A stretch of DNA of 64,000 nt from Rhodanobacter spathiphylli B39 (GTDB lineage: Bacteria; Pseudomonadota; Gammaproteobacteria; Xanthomonadales; Rhodanobacteraceae). The stretch covers positions 1 through 64,000 of the forward strand of contig NZ_AJXT01000021.1 in assembly GCF_000264295.1 (NCBI RefSeq), given 5' to 3'. Each line of letters opens with the position of its first letter. Position 1 is the stretch's first letter. Made by a program: the position numbers and the translations under genes. Positions 49,112 through 59,000 of the stretch are shown piece by piece. The notes under the pieces were generated by a model. That model was not told where the DNA came from, searched no databases, and was given only the letters and a program-made list of their open reading frames with translations.

Positions 49112-49996
49112 TCAGTCGATGCCGGCGACCGCCCGGTTCTCCAGTTGGGCGATGCGCTGTTGCTGCGCATCGATCAGCGCGCGGGCGCGTTCCAGCGCCT
49201 CGGTGCGGCGGGTCAGGCAGGCCTCTGCCCGGCACAGCATCGCGCGCAACTGGATGCAGTCCGATTCCAGCGCCTTGCTGGCTTCCAGCATGGCGTCGCC
49301 GCCGAAGAAGCCGTCGATCAGTGATTGCAGCGCAGGCGTCATGCGCGGCGCCGGCACCACGATGGCCAGGCCGTTGAAGAACGGCAGCTTGCGCAGGCTC
49401 CATTCGGTGGGCGAACTGGCGATGAAGTCCTCGATGGCCGTGAGTACGCCGTTGCGTGGCCCGCCCTCATGCGTGGCATTCGCCAGCCAGCCATTGACAC
49501 CCTGCTCGGTCAGTTCGGACTGGTCCGGGAGCATGCCCTTGTAGCTGTAGGGATGCCGCTGCCAGCCGTCGAGGTCGTCCGGGCTGTAATACATGTCGCG
49601 TCGCGCATACGGCCAGGCCGCGTCGTGGCACAGCACGATGGGCGGGAGCTTGCCGCATTGCTCGGCGCGCGCCTGCAGCAGGTTGAGTTCGCTGAACACC
49701 GTAGCCCAGTTGTGATCCCCGTCGACCAGCGCGATGTCGGGTGCTTCCAGTTGCGGAATGGCGGCCAGGCTCTTCAGCGCGAGAAAGCGGTATTCCGCTG
49801 GACCGAACCTGGCCAGTTCCTCGCGCAGGCTCGGCAGCGGCGCCGGATCGATGATGTCGGCATGCGCGCCGTTGTCACGGCAGAACGCCAGGATCTGGCG
49901 GGTGTTCCAGCCGTATTCGGCGCCGATCTCCATGATCTGCCGGGGCTGCACCGTCTCGAAGATCGGACGGATGTAGCGCTGCCAGAAACGATTCAT
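49112..49996 (-). CDS. Class I SAM methyltransferase
   Basis: A 294-residue methyltransferase of the Methyltransf_24-like group: IMEIGAEYGWNTRQILAFC is the SAM-binding loop and ALVDGDHNWATVFSELNLL carries the Asp-Gly-Asp-His catalytic or metal motif. The last ~55 residues (CIQLRAMLCRAEACLTRR, QQQRIAQLENRAV) are a short coiled coil. Its ATG overlaps the stop of the GT-CmcI-like gene by four bases. It converges with the GSCFA fusion gene with only 28 bases between stops. The likely target is a sugar of the O-antigen; the glycan is unknown. Confidence 0.85.
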   Translation of the reverse strand: MNRFWQRYIRPIFETVQPRQIMEIGAEYGWNTRQILAFCRDNGAHADIIDPAPLPSLREELARFGPAEYRFLALKSLAAIPQLEAPDIALVDGDHNWATVFSELNLLQARAEQCGKLPPIVLCHDAAWPYARRDMYYSPDDLDGWQRHPYSYKGMLPDQSELTEQGVNGWLANATHEGGPRNGVLTAIEDFIASSPTEWSLRKLPFFNGLAIVVPAPRMTPALQSLIDGFFGGDAMLEASKALESDCIQLRAMLCRAEACLTRRTEALERARALIDAQQQRIAQLENRAVAGID

Positions 49997-52392
49997 TGCA
50001 TGTTCTCCAGATCCAGGGGCGTGTCGGTGCCGAGCTCGTCCAGCGCGGCATCGTAGCTGGCTGCGTTGACGCCGCCGCCGATCTTGCGCAGGTAGCCATA
50101 GGGGCAGGTGGTGATCAGCTGTCGCGTCCAGCTGCGGTCGATGACGAACATCGGGTTGCCTTCGGTGAACTCGCGCAGGGTCTTGTAGTGCTGCCGCGTC
50201 GAGTAGCCCAGCCAGGGCTGGCCGAAAACCGTGCCCACGCAGATCATGTACGAGCGATGGGAAACCAGTTTCCCCCACGTTGCCAAGGTGTCGCCGTTGA
50301 AGCGGCCCGCATCGCCGGCGGCGTGCAGCACCAGCACGGTCTCGGCCGTGCCGGCCCAGAGCCGGGCCGCGGTCGGGGCGGCGGCATCCGCAGGCGTGCC
50401 GACCATGCCGGTGATCCGGGCGGACGTCGCCACCGCGTCGTCCGCCACGTGCAGGATGCGCGCGCCCTCGATCCCGGCGGCCTGCAGCACGCTGTCGAGA
50501 TAGGCGATCAGGCCTCGCTCCACGCTCACGCCGATCACGGCGTCGGGCCGGATCTGATGGATGATGTCCTGCAAGCTGTTCAGGTCGGCCGGCGCCATGC
50601 CGGTGGGCTGGCCCAGCCAGCGCACATCGCGCTGCAGACCGCATTCGGCATACACGGACAGCAGGTGCGATTGGGCGCCGTCATCGAAGTGGGCGGCCAG
50701 CTTGCCCGGGCGCACTTCGTCGGTGACGCCCAGTCGCATCGGCATCAGCGTGCGCTGGCGCATGCCGGTGGCGAACTCGGAACGCAGCTGGCCACGGAAG
50801 GTGAGCTGGCCCCGCTCGATCATGGCGAAGTCTTCGCCGCGCAGCGTGCGGTAGGCCGTGGCATAGGCGCGCACGCGCAAGTCCTTTTCGACGTCATCCA
50901 CATTGGTGGTGGTGCCGCCGTGGAACTGGTGGAAGGTGGCCTCGCCGATGGGTGCGACCAGTGGTGCGGAGGCAGCCGTGCAGGTCCGACGCCACAGGTC
51001 GAGGTTGGCGAACCCGCCACCAGGCTGATCGAAAGCCTCGTCGAAGCCGCCGATGCGGTCATACAGCTCCGTGGGCAGCATCAGGCAGTTGCTCTCGCTG
51101 AGGCCGTCGAACCAGGGCTCGGGGTTCTCGCTCATCGGCGTGCCGATGCGGAACAGGTCATAGCCGTTCAGAGGCCAGCGGATGCGTTCGAACAGCTTGT
51201 CTTCCTGCTCACGGCTGTAGCCGACCAGGGTCAGCCAGCGCTGGTCGCCGCCGATGAACCAGTGACGCACCGCGACCACCGCGCCGGCATGCTCGCGCCA
51301 GGCCTGGCGCGCCTCGCGAAATATGCCGGGGCTGAGTACGTGGGCGCCATCGATCATCACCGCCAGATACTTGCCACGCGCCGCCAACGCGGCCTCGTTG
51401 AGCGCACCGCAAGGCGAGGCGTGCTGGCGGCTTGGCCGCACCAGCCGGAATTCCGGGCCAAAGCTGGCCACCCAGTCGGGGTCGAGCGGCGGTTGCGAAC
51501 CGTTGTCGATGCACAGAACTTCATAATCGAGATCCGCGGAATCGGCCTGATAGGCGCGGGTCAGCGAGGTGAGCGTGCGCGCCGCTTCACGCTGCATGTT
51601 GTAGAAGTTGACGACGACGGACAGCGTGAGCGGCTCCGCGACCACCTGGCGCGACAGCGGAGGCGGCAATTTCGCGCGGGTGGCGAGTTTCTCCGGCGAA
51701 GCTGGCGAGGTCATCGCCCGGAACGGCATGGCCAACGGCGACGCCTCTTCGTCGGCGAGGCACAACCGCAGCTCGTGCAGGCGGTCGTCGCGAAGTTCGT
51801 CGGGAAGCGCTTGATCGAAGCCGCAGCAACCGTCGCCCTGATGCAGTTCGGCAATGTCCGGCCGCCACTGATTGGCCGCAAAACGCATCCATTCGCGGCT
51901 GCCTTCACGAAGCACCAGGTTCGGCGACGCCTGGGTGCCGTCTGTCCAGCGCAGCCATCCGCGGATACGCGCGGGCCCGCACTGATCCAGCGACCCGTGC
52001 AGGCCCGGTCGGTGCAACGGGATGGGCAGGATGTCGCTGTTTTCGGCAGGCGCGGCTGCAGGCACCACCACCGGGCTGCCGACCAGTGGCTGGGCACCGG
52101 ATGCCTCCACCGCAACGACTTCCAGCGCAGTGCCGGGTTCGGGCAGCGTCGCCTCCAGACGAAGCGCAAAGGCGCAATAGCCGTTGCGCTTCCCGGCGGC
52201 GACGAGATCGGCACGCATGGTGTCGGCCTCGCCGCGGCACAGCACGGCGCCGTGGGCGCGCACTTCGATGCTGGCCGCTCGCACCGGATCATCCGGGAAC
52301 CAGGCCCAGCCGTGCACGGTGTGATTGGTGACGCCGTCCACGACCCCCTCCAGCAGCAATGCGGACGGGAAAGTGATTGGGCTGTTCATCAT
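49993..52392 (-). CDS. GT2 glycosyltransferase with degenerate CmcI-like domain
   Basis: A 799-residue protein. Residues ~10-110 and ~120-230 are two beta-rich accessory domains (LEGVVDGVTNHTVHGWAW; LHGSLDQCGPARIRGWLRW). A GT2-like domain runs from ~255 (LSVVVNFYNMQREAARTL) with DNGSQPPLD and an acidic region ENPEPWFDGLSESNCL. The C-terminal ~230 residues align by pattern with CmcI-type methyltransferase/hydroxylase (LQDIIHQIRPDAVIGVSVERG, LITTCPYGYLRKI), but the expected ExG and DSDH motifs are replaced. Thus the tail is likely inactive or recruited for binding. The start is at ATGATG (52392); the ribosome site is weak. Confidence 0.75.
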   Translation of the reverse strand: MMNSPITFPSALLLEGVVDGVTNHTVHGWAWFPDDPVRAASIEVRAHGAVLCRGEADTMRADLVAAGKRNGYCAFALRLEATLPEPGTALEVVAVEASGAQPLVGSPVVVPAAAPAENSDILPIPLHRPGLHGSLDQCGPARIRGWLRWTDGTQASPNLVLREGSREWMRFAANQWRPDIAELHQGDGCCGFDQALPDELRDDRLHELRLCLADEEASPLAMPFRAMTSPASPEKLATRAKLPPPLSRQVVAEPLTLSVVVNFYNMQREAARTLTSLTRAYQADSADLDYEVLCIDNGSQPPLDPDWVASFGPEFRLVRPSRQHASPCGALNEAALAARGKYLAVMIDGAHVLSPGIFREARQAWREHAGAVVAVRHWFIGGDQRWLTLVGYSREQEDKLFERIRWPLNGYDLFRIGTPMSENPEPWFDGLSESNCLMLPTELYDRIGGFDEAFDQPGGGFANLDLWRRTCTAASAPLVAPIGEATFHQFHGGTTTNVDDVEKDLRVRAYATAYRTLRGEDFAMIERGQLTFRGQLRSEFATGMRQRTLMPMRLGVTDEVRPGKLAAHFDDGAQSHLLSVYAECGLQRDVRWLGQPTGMAPADLNSLQDIIHQIRPDAVIGVSVERGLIAYLDSVLQAAGIEGARILHVADDAVATSARITGMVGTPADAAAPTAARLWAGTAETVLVLHAAGDAGRFNGDTLATWGKLVSHRSYMICVGTVFGQPWLGYSTRQHYKTLREFTEGNPMFVIDRSWTRQLITTCPYGYLRKIGGGVNAASYDAALDELGTDTPLDLENMQ

Positions 52393-52640
52393 CAACGGGT
52401 CTCGACTGGAACGAAAGCCCCTCGACGAGTCAGGTCGACGAGGAAGGCTGCGAAAGCCAAAGATCGCGTGTCCCGGTGCGATGTGCAATACGCGAGCGCA
52501 TGCTCGACGCAAAATTCACGCATTCCCATCCGTAAGCTTCGATGAATGGATGCACCCGTCGAGGTTCGGCAGGGTGCGCCGCGACGAGTAAGATAGCGGC
52601 TTTGCCAGCAGATCCCGCCCCGGGGATATCACGGATCATC

Positions 52641-53807
52641 ATGAACAAACGCAGCAAGCAAGCCCCGCACGGCCTCGGCACCCGCGCCATCCACGCCGGC
52701 CAGCATCCTGATCCCAGCACCGGCGCGATCATGACGCCGATCTACGCGACCTCGACCTACGTGCAGAAGAGTCCCGGCGTGCACCAGGGCTACGAGTATT
52801 CGCGCACGCAGAACCCGACCCGGATGGCGTATGAGCGCTGCGTGGCGGATCTGGAAGGCGGCGTCGCCGGCTTCGCCTTCGCGTCGGGACTGGCCGCCGC
52901 GGCGACCGTGCTGGACCTGCTCGATTCGGGCAGCCACGTGATCGCGATGGACGACCTGTACGGCGGCACCTACCGCCTGTTCGAGAAGGTGCGCCGGCGC
53001 TCGGCGGGGCTGGACTTCAGCTTCGTCGACCTGAATGACACCGCGGCGATGAAGGCGGCGCTGAAGCCGAACACCAGGATGATCTGGGCGGAAACGCCGA
53101 CCAACCCGATGCTGAAGCTGGTCGACCTGGGCAAGGTTGCCGCATTCGCCAAGAAGCACGGCCTGATCCTGGTGGTCGACAACACGTTCTGCTCGCCGAT
53201 GGTGCAGCGGCCGCTGGAATACGGCGCCGACCTGGTGCTGCATTCGGCCACCAAGTACCTCAACGGCCATTCGGACATGGTCGGCGGCATCGTGGTCGCC
53301 GGCAACAGGGAACTGGCCACGCAGATGGGCTTCCTGCAGAACTCGGTCGGTGCGGTGGCCGGCCCGTTCGATGCGTTCCTCGCCATGCGCGGGCTGAAGA
53401 CCCTGCACCTGCGCATGAAGGCGCATTGCGACAGCGCGCTGGAGCTGGCCAAGTGGCTGGAAAAGCATCCCGCCGTGGAGCGGGTGATCTATCCGGGCCT
53501 GAAAAGCCATCCGCAGCACGCGCTGGCGAAGCGCCAGATGCACGGTTTCGGCGGCATCATCACGATCGAGGTGAAGGGTGGCCTGAAGAAGGCCCGTCGC
53601 ATGCTGGAGCGCTGCGAACTGTTCGCGCTGGCCGAGTCGCTGGGCGGCGTCGAAAGCCTGATCGAACATCCGGCGATCATGACCCACGCCTCGGTGCCGG
53701 CAGCCAACCGCAAGCGGCTGGGCATCAGCGACGGGCTGATCCGGCTGTCGGTGGGCGTGGAGGACCTGGTGGATCTGCGCGAGGAACTGCAGCGATGCCT
53801 TGCCTGA
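52641..53807 (+). CDS. metB: Cystathionine gamma-synthase/lyase
   Basis: A 388-residue PLP enzyme of the Cys/Met metabolism family. YATSTYVQKSPG, EYSRTQNPTR, SGLAAAATVL, AETPTNPML, VVDNTFCSP and the PLP Lys (about residue 205, HSATKYLNGHSD) are all present, with SLGGVESLIEHPA near the end. It acts in methionine or cysteine biosynthesis by trans-sulfuration; synthase and lyase cannot be separated reliably by sequence. In Xanthomonas the LPS locus is bounded by metB and etfA, as in this window, although here O-antigen genes lie on both sides. It precedes the second Wzm by 61 bases. Confidence 0.93.
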   Translation: MNKRSKQAPHGLGTRAIHAGQHPDPSTGAIMTPIYATSTYVQKSPGVHQGYEYSRTQNPTRMAYERCVADLEGGVAGFAFASGLAAAATVLDLLDSGSHVIAMDDLYGGTYRLFEKVRRRSAGLDFSFVDLNDTAAMKAALKPNTRMIWAETPTNPMLKLVDLGKVAAFAKKHGLILVVDNTFCSPMVQRPLEYGADLVLHSATKYLNGHSDMVGGIVVAGNRELATQMGFLQNSVGAVAGPFDAFLAMRGLKTLHLRMKAHCDSALELAKWLEKHPAVERVIYPGLKSHPQHALAKRQMHGFGGIITIEVKGGLKKARRMLERCELFALAESLGGVESLIEHPAIMTHASVPAANRKRLGISDGLIRLSVGVEDLVDLREELQRCLA

Positions 53808-53868
53808 CGGTTTCTGCGCGGGGTTTCGTCAGCAATCCTGGTAACCGGGCCGGAGAGTCCCGCCCCGC

Positions 53869-54699
53869 ATGATCATGATCAACAGATACCGGCTGGCAGA
53901 CCCGCTGTCGCCGTACCGCGCGCTCGTGCGCCATTTCAACCTGATCATGCAACTCGCGCGCCGCGATGTTTCCGATCGCTATCGCGGGTCGCTGATGGGA
54001 TTGTTCTGGTCATTTGTCAATCCGCTGGTCATGCTGCTCATCTACACCTTTGTTTTCGGGGTGATTTTCAAGGCTCGCTGGAGCGCCCAGCTCGGCGGAC
54101 ACTTTGCCTTTGCGTTGGTGCTGTTTTCCGGGCTGAACATCAACTCCCTGTTCGCCGAATGCGCCAACCGTGCCCCGACCCTGATCATCAGCAACACCAA
54201 CTTCGTCAAGAAGGTGGTCTTTCCGCTGGAGATCCTTTCATGGAGCGTTGTCGGGGCGGCGCTTTTCCACCTGCTCATTTCGACGATCGCCCTGTTGGTC
54301 ATCGCGATCTTCGTGAACGGATTCATTCCCTGGACCGTGGTGTTCCTGCCGCTCATCGTCGCGGTCTTCCTGCCGTTTGTTGCCGGTACCGTCTGGTTGT
54401 TGGCGTCGTTCGGCGTATTCCTGCGCGATCTGAAACAGGCGATCGGGATCATCACCACGGCGCTGATGTTCCTGGCCCCGATCCTCTACCCGAAGGAACT
54501 GGTGCCGCCGCAATATCGTGATCTGCTGTATCTGAACCCGCTGACGGTGATCGTGGAGGCATCCCAGGATGTCCTGATCTGGGGCAAGCCGCCGATGTGG
54601 AGCTATCTCGCACTGTATGCCTTGGCATCAGGCCTGTTCGCCTGGGCTTCCTTCGTGTGGTTCCAGCGTACTCGCAAGGGGTTCGCCGATGTCCTCTGA
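53869..54699 (+). CDS. wzm: O-antigen ABC transporter permease, set 2 (Wzm)
   Basis: A 276-residue inner-membrane permease with about six helices, paralogous to the set 1 permease. It shares LARRDVSDRYRGSLMGLFWSFVNPLVMLLIYT, VKKVVFPLEIL, FGVFLRDLKQAIGI and the C-terminal GFADVL. The start is taken at MIMINRYR (53869); GGAGAG lies 12 bases upstream, so MINRYR, two codons later, is also possible. It overlaps Wzt by 11 bases at the same sequence as set 1. Confidence 0.93.
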   Translation: MIMINRYRLADPLSPYRALVRHFNLIMQLARRDVSDRYRGSLMGLFWSFVNPLVMLLIYTFVFGVIFKARWSAQLGGHFAFALVLFSGLNINSLFAECANRAPTLIISNTNFVKKVVFPLEILSWSVVGAALFHLLISTIALLVIAIFVNGFIPWTVVFLPLIVAVFLPFVAGTVWLLASFGVFLRDLKQAIGIITTALMFLAPILYPKELVPPQYRDLLYLNPLTVIVEASQDVLIWGKPPMWSYLALYALASGLFAWASFVWFQRTRKGFADVL

Positions 54700-56056
54700 T
54701 GAATTGAGCATCCATGTCGAAGGGTTGACAAAGCGCTACGAGATCTACGCCCAACCGGTCGATCGCCTGAAGCAGATGACGCTGCCAACATTGCAGCGGC
54801 AATTTCGCCGGCCCGAGCGCGCCTATTTCAAGGAGTTCTGGGCACTGCGTGGCGTCGATTTCGACGTGCGTCGTGGCGAGACGGTCGGCATCGTCGGGCG
54901 CAATGGTTCGGGCAAATCAACGCTGTTGCAGATCATCTGCGGGACCGTTACGCCGACAGCCGGTAGTGTGGACGTGCGTGGCCGGATTGCCGCGCTGCTC
55001 GAGCTCGGCTCGGGCTTCAACCCGGAGTTCACGGGGCGCGAAAACGCCTATCTAAATGCCACGGTGCTCGGTCTGAGCCGAGAAGAGATTGACGCCAGGT
55101 TCGACGATATCGCCGCGTTTGCCGACATCGGCGAGTTCATTGAGCAGCCGGTCAAGACCTATTCCAGCGGCATGTACATCCGCCTGGCATTCGCGGTAGC
55201 GGTCAGTGTCGAGCCCGAGATACTGGTCGTGGACGAGGCTCTTTCGGTCGGTGACGAGCTGTTCCAGCGGAAGTGCTTTTCCCGCATTGAAGCGATACGC
55301 GACAAGGGGGCCACGATCCTCTTCGTTTCCCATTCGGCGGGAGCGGTCATCGAGTTGTGCGATCGCGCCGTATTGATGGATGCCGGCGAAATGCTGGCGC
55401 AGGGCCGACCCAAGGAGATCATCAATCGCTATCACAAGCTCCTGTATTCGCCGACGGATCAGGCAGCAGCGATACGCGAGGAAATCCGTCGCAACAGCCA
55501 TGCGCCGGAGTCACGTGGCGCGATTGGCGGCGGGTCATCGGAAGTTGTCGTTTCGGAGCGTGCGCAGGAAACCTTCGACGCTGACCTGAAACCTTCGAGC
55601 ACGGTGGAATTCGCGCCGCGCGGCGCTCACATAAGCGATGCCATGCTGCTGACGGAGGCGGGGCGCCAGGTCAACGGACTGGTGCGCGGCAGGCGCTATC
55701 GGTTCTGTTACAAGGTCAGCTTCAGCAAGGCGCTGTTCAAGGTCCGTTTTGGCTGCCTGATCAAGAGCGTCACCGGCCTTCACATATGCGGCACCCTGTC
55801 CGAGGCCACCATCCAGGATGGGGTGATGGTTGAACGCGTGGGAGAGCATGCCGTCGTCGAATTCCTGTTTGATTGCATGCTCAATCCCGGTGTCTATTTC
55901 ATGAATGCGGGCGTGTTTGGTGTGGAAGAAGAGGCAGAGACGCTGCTGCACCGCATCGCGGACGCCATCGCGTTTCGGGTTCTTCCCGTAGAGGACAACA
56001 AGTCGACGGAGATGGTTGACTTCAATGTCGAGCCGCGAGTGACGTTCCATGCATGA
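54689..56056 (+). CDS. wzt: O-antigen ABC transporter ATPase, set 2 (Wzt)
   Basis: A 455-residue ATPase paralogous to set 1. Walker A GRNGSGKST, signature YSSGMYIRL, Walker B EILVVDEALSVGD and switch LFVSHSAG are present. The C-terminal domain (after ~260) is diverged from that of set 1, which implies recognition of a different end-group. It overlaps Wzm by 11 bases and the large 1077-residue protein gene by eight bases. Confidence 0.93.
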   Translation: MSSDELSIHVEGLTKRYEIYAQPVDRLKQMTLPTLQRQFRRPERAYFKEFWALRGVDFDVRRGETVGIVGRNGSGKSTLLQIICGTVTPTAGSVDVRGRIAALLELGSGFNPEFTGRENAYLNATVLGLSREEIDARFDDIAAFADIGEFIEQPVKTYSSGMYIRLAFAVAVSVEPEILVVDEALSVGDELFQRKCFSRIEAIRDKGATILFVSHSAGAVIELCDRAVLMDAGEMLAQGRPKEIINRYHKLLYSPTDQAAAIREEIRRNSHAPESRGAIGGGSSEVVVSERAQETFDADLKPSSTVEFAPRGAHISDAMLLTEAGRQVNGLVRGRRYRFCYKVSFSKALFKVRFGCLIKSVTGLHICGTLSEATIQDGVMVERVGEHAVVEFLFDCMLNPGVYFMNAGVFGVEEEAETLLHRIADAIAFRVLPVEDNKSTEMVDFNVEPRVTFHA

Positions 56057-59000
56057 CGCATTCACCAATCTCCTGATCGCCTGCCCGAATGACGGAGGCC
56101 TGTTTCTCCTCCATCAAGGGACGACATACAAGCTCGATGGCCTGGACACGACCGGCTTCGTGATTCGTGGGAGGCAGATGTTGCGGGGACTCCAGCCCGC
56201 GCGACTGGTGCGATACGCGGACGGTGAGGAATGCGGCGTGACGTCCGGAGAAGACTTCGGTGACATTCATGATGTGCTGCTGGAAGAGCAGTTTCATTAC
56301 GTGGTGAAAACCGACGACAACGAGATCGTCAAACTGGATGAACGGGGGCAGGAACGGCAGCGGTGGACGCTTCCTGGGGAGCGGGACTCGTGGCATGTCA
56401 ACTGCTTGACGCGCTGGGGTAGCCGCCTTGTCTTCAGCGCTTTCGGCGACCTGCGATTGCACAAGGAATACAAGCAGCGGTCCCGGGAAAGTGGTTTCGT
56501 GCAGGATCTCGATACCGGGGAAAAGCTGATCACGGGCTTGAGTCAACCGCACAGCCTGCTGGCCGCTGGAGACAAGCTGCTGTTGGCGAACTCCGAGAAT
56601 TTCGAAATCCGCGAATACGACGACAGCGGCCATCTGCTGCGCTCGAAGAAATTCGATGGATACACGCGTGGAATGCTTCTCCACGGGAACGTCCTTTATG
56701 TGGGGCTGAGCAGGTCCAGGAATGTGGAACTGGGTCCGATAGCCCACGCCGTCGTTGTCGCTCTTGACGCCGGAACCTGGGAGGAGCTGGCCCGCCATGC
56801 GCTGCCGGCCAACGAAATTTTCAGCATCCAGCATGTGGACCCGGTCGATTTGCCCGCGATCCTTGCCCGCCTTGCATCCCACGCGAGCCGCTTCCTTGGC
56901 GAGCAGGTGGCGGCGCTCGAAGCTGGAGGCGCGCACCTCAGGAGATCGGTTGAGGTCGGCGAGCGACGGGCCGAGGAGCTGCGTCTGGAATTGGCTGCAC
57001 GGGACGCGCTGATATGCGACAAGGACAGGCAGCTCGACAGTCGCGATGAGGCGATCCGCGAGAACGAGCGAAAGATCTACGGTCTGCTCGAAACCGTGCA
57101 TGGCAAGGATCTCCATCTCCAGAGCAGGGAAGATGTGATTCAGGCCAGGGATATCGAGATCCAGCGTCGTGACGAGGAAGTTCGCAACAGGGATGCGGAA
57201 GTGCGGGCGCGTGACGAGGCAATCCGGCGGCTGGAGAGCCTGCTGGTCGAGCTCAGGCTCGATTCGTCGAACACGATCCAGCGCAATGAAAGTCGAATCG
57301 CCACCCTGATGGAGGAGGCGCGTCTGCAGGCAGAAGTCGTTCAACGGCTTCGTGAAGAGGTGGACGCCCAGGCGCAGCGGATCAGCGAGATGGGTCGAGA
57401 GGCGGATGCCGCCTATTCCAGGATGCTGACGTTGAAGAACGAGCTGCAGTGGAGTCAGGCGCGCGTGGCGGACATGGAATCTTCCCGTTCGTGGAAGCTG
57501 ACCTGGCCGGCGCGGGCCATCAAGCTCGCGTTCGACGCGCGCAGCGCGCGCAAATCGGCCAAGGGCGAACGAACATCGGTCGCTCGAAAGGATGCTGAGG
57601 TTTCGGGACGTCGATGGAAGCTGAAAAGGGTGCCCGAAGCCATGGATCCGGGTGCGCATTCGGATGCGGCGAAAATTTCGGTTCCGGTGTCTGCCCGCAG
57701 GCCGGTGTTCGACCTTCGCGGAAGCGATTCGCCCATCGTGATCCTCACCACGGCGCACTGTACCTACGTGGCCGAAGAAATCGCGGCAGCCCTGCGGCGG
57801 GTCGAGATACCGTCTCGCATCATCTACAAGATGCCGGAGGCCGGCTACGACGATGTGCCCCATTTTGTCGTCTGTCCCCAGATGTTCGAACAGCTTCCGG
57901 GCTTGTATGTTTCCTTTCAGATGGAGCAGTCCGTCAGCTCGCGCTGGTTCACCGAGGAATACGTGCGCCGGCTGGAAAACTCTTTTGCGATTTTCGACTA
58001 TTCGCTGGCGAATATCGCCAAGCTCCAGAACATGGGGCTGTATGCGCAGCAGATGTACCACGTGCCGATTGGGTACCTGGACCAGTATCGGAGCGATTCG
58101 ACGGCGGCGTCCACAGACTACGACGTGATTTTCTACGGGGACATCCAGAACGCGCGTCGCCGCGAGTTCATCGCGGAATTGAGCAGGGTCTGCAAGGTCA
58201 AGGTGATCAACGATCTTTTTGGCGATGCCCTGCATGACGAGCTGGCCCGAGCCAAGTTGGTAGTGAACATTCACTATTACGCGGGAGCGCTTCTTGAGAC
58301 TACCCGTCTGTGGGAATGCCTTTCGCTGGGCAAGCTGGTCGTGTCGGAGCGCTCGGTCGACATGGATCAGCACGGCGAACTTGCTGATGTGGTCGATTTC
58401 GTCGATGTGGATGACTGCGCCGGAATGGTGGAGAGGGTCCGCTTCTGGTTGAGCAACGAAGAGCTGCGTCAGCAGCGGCTGCAACGCAATGAGGAGATTT
58501 TGCGCGGACTGCCCAATCAGTTCGATGCCCAGTTCTATCGCTTCCTGCTTGCGACGGACAACATCACTTTCGACGAGTTCTGGAATGTCGCCGGCCGGCA
58601 CATGAATCTGCCGGGCGACAGGATCTGCCTGAGCCTGCCGGAGTTCGTGCGGCGATCCCAAAGCTTCGATCGTGACAATCGCTTCGGATTCGTGCGCTTC
58701 ACGGGCCTGCGTCATTGCCAGGGCTGGCTGGGCTGTGCGATGAGCTACAAGCTGATGATCATGCTTGCAAGGCAACAGGGCCTGCCGTCCGTGGCGATCT
58801 GCGAGGATGACGTGGAATTTCCACAGGGCTTCGATTCACGCTGGGCTGCCATCCAGGAGCATTTGCGTGCGGCCCCTGATGATTGGGACGTTTTCTCCGG
58901 CCTCATGGCCGACGTGCATGCGGATCTGGAAATCCTGGGAGCCTATGAGCGCAATGGCATGCAGTTCGTCATGACGGACAGGCTGATCAGCATGGTCTTC

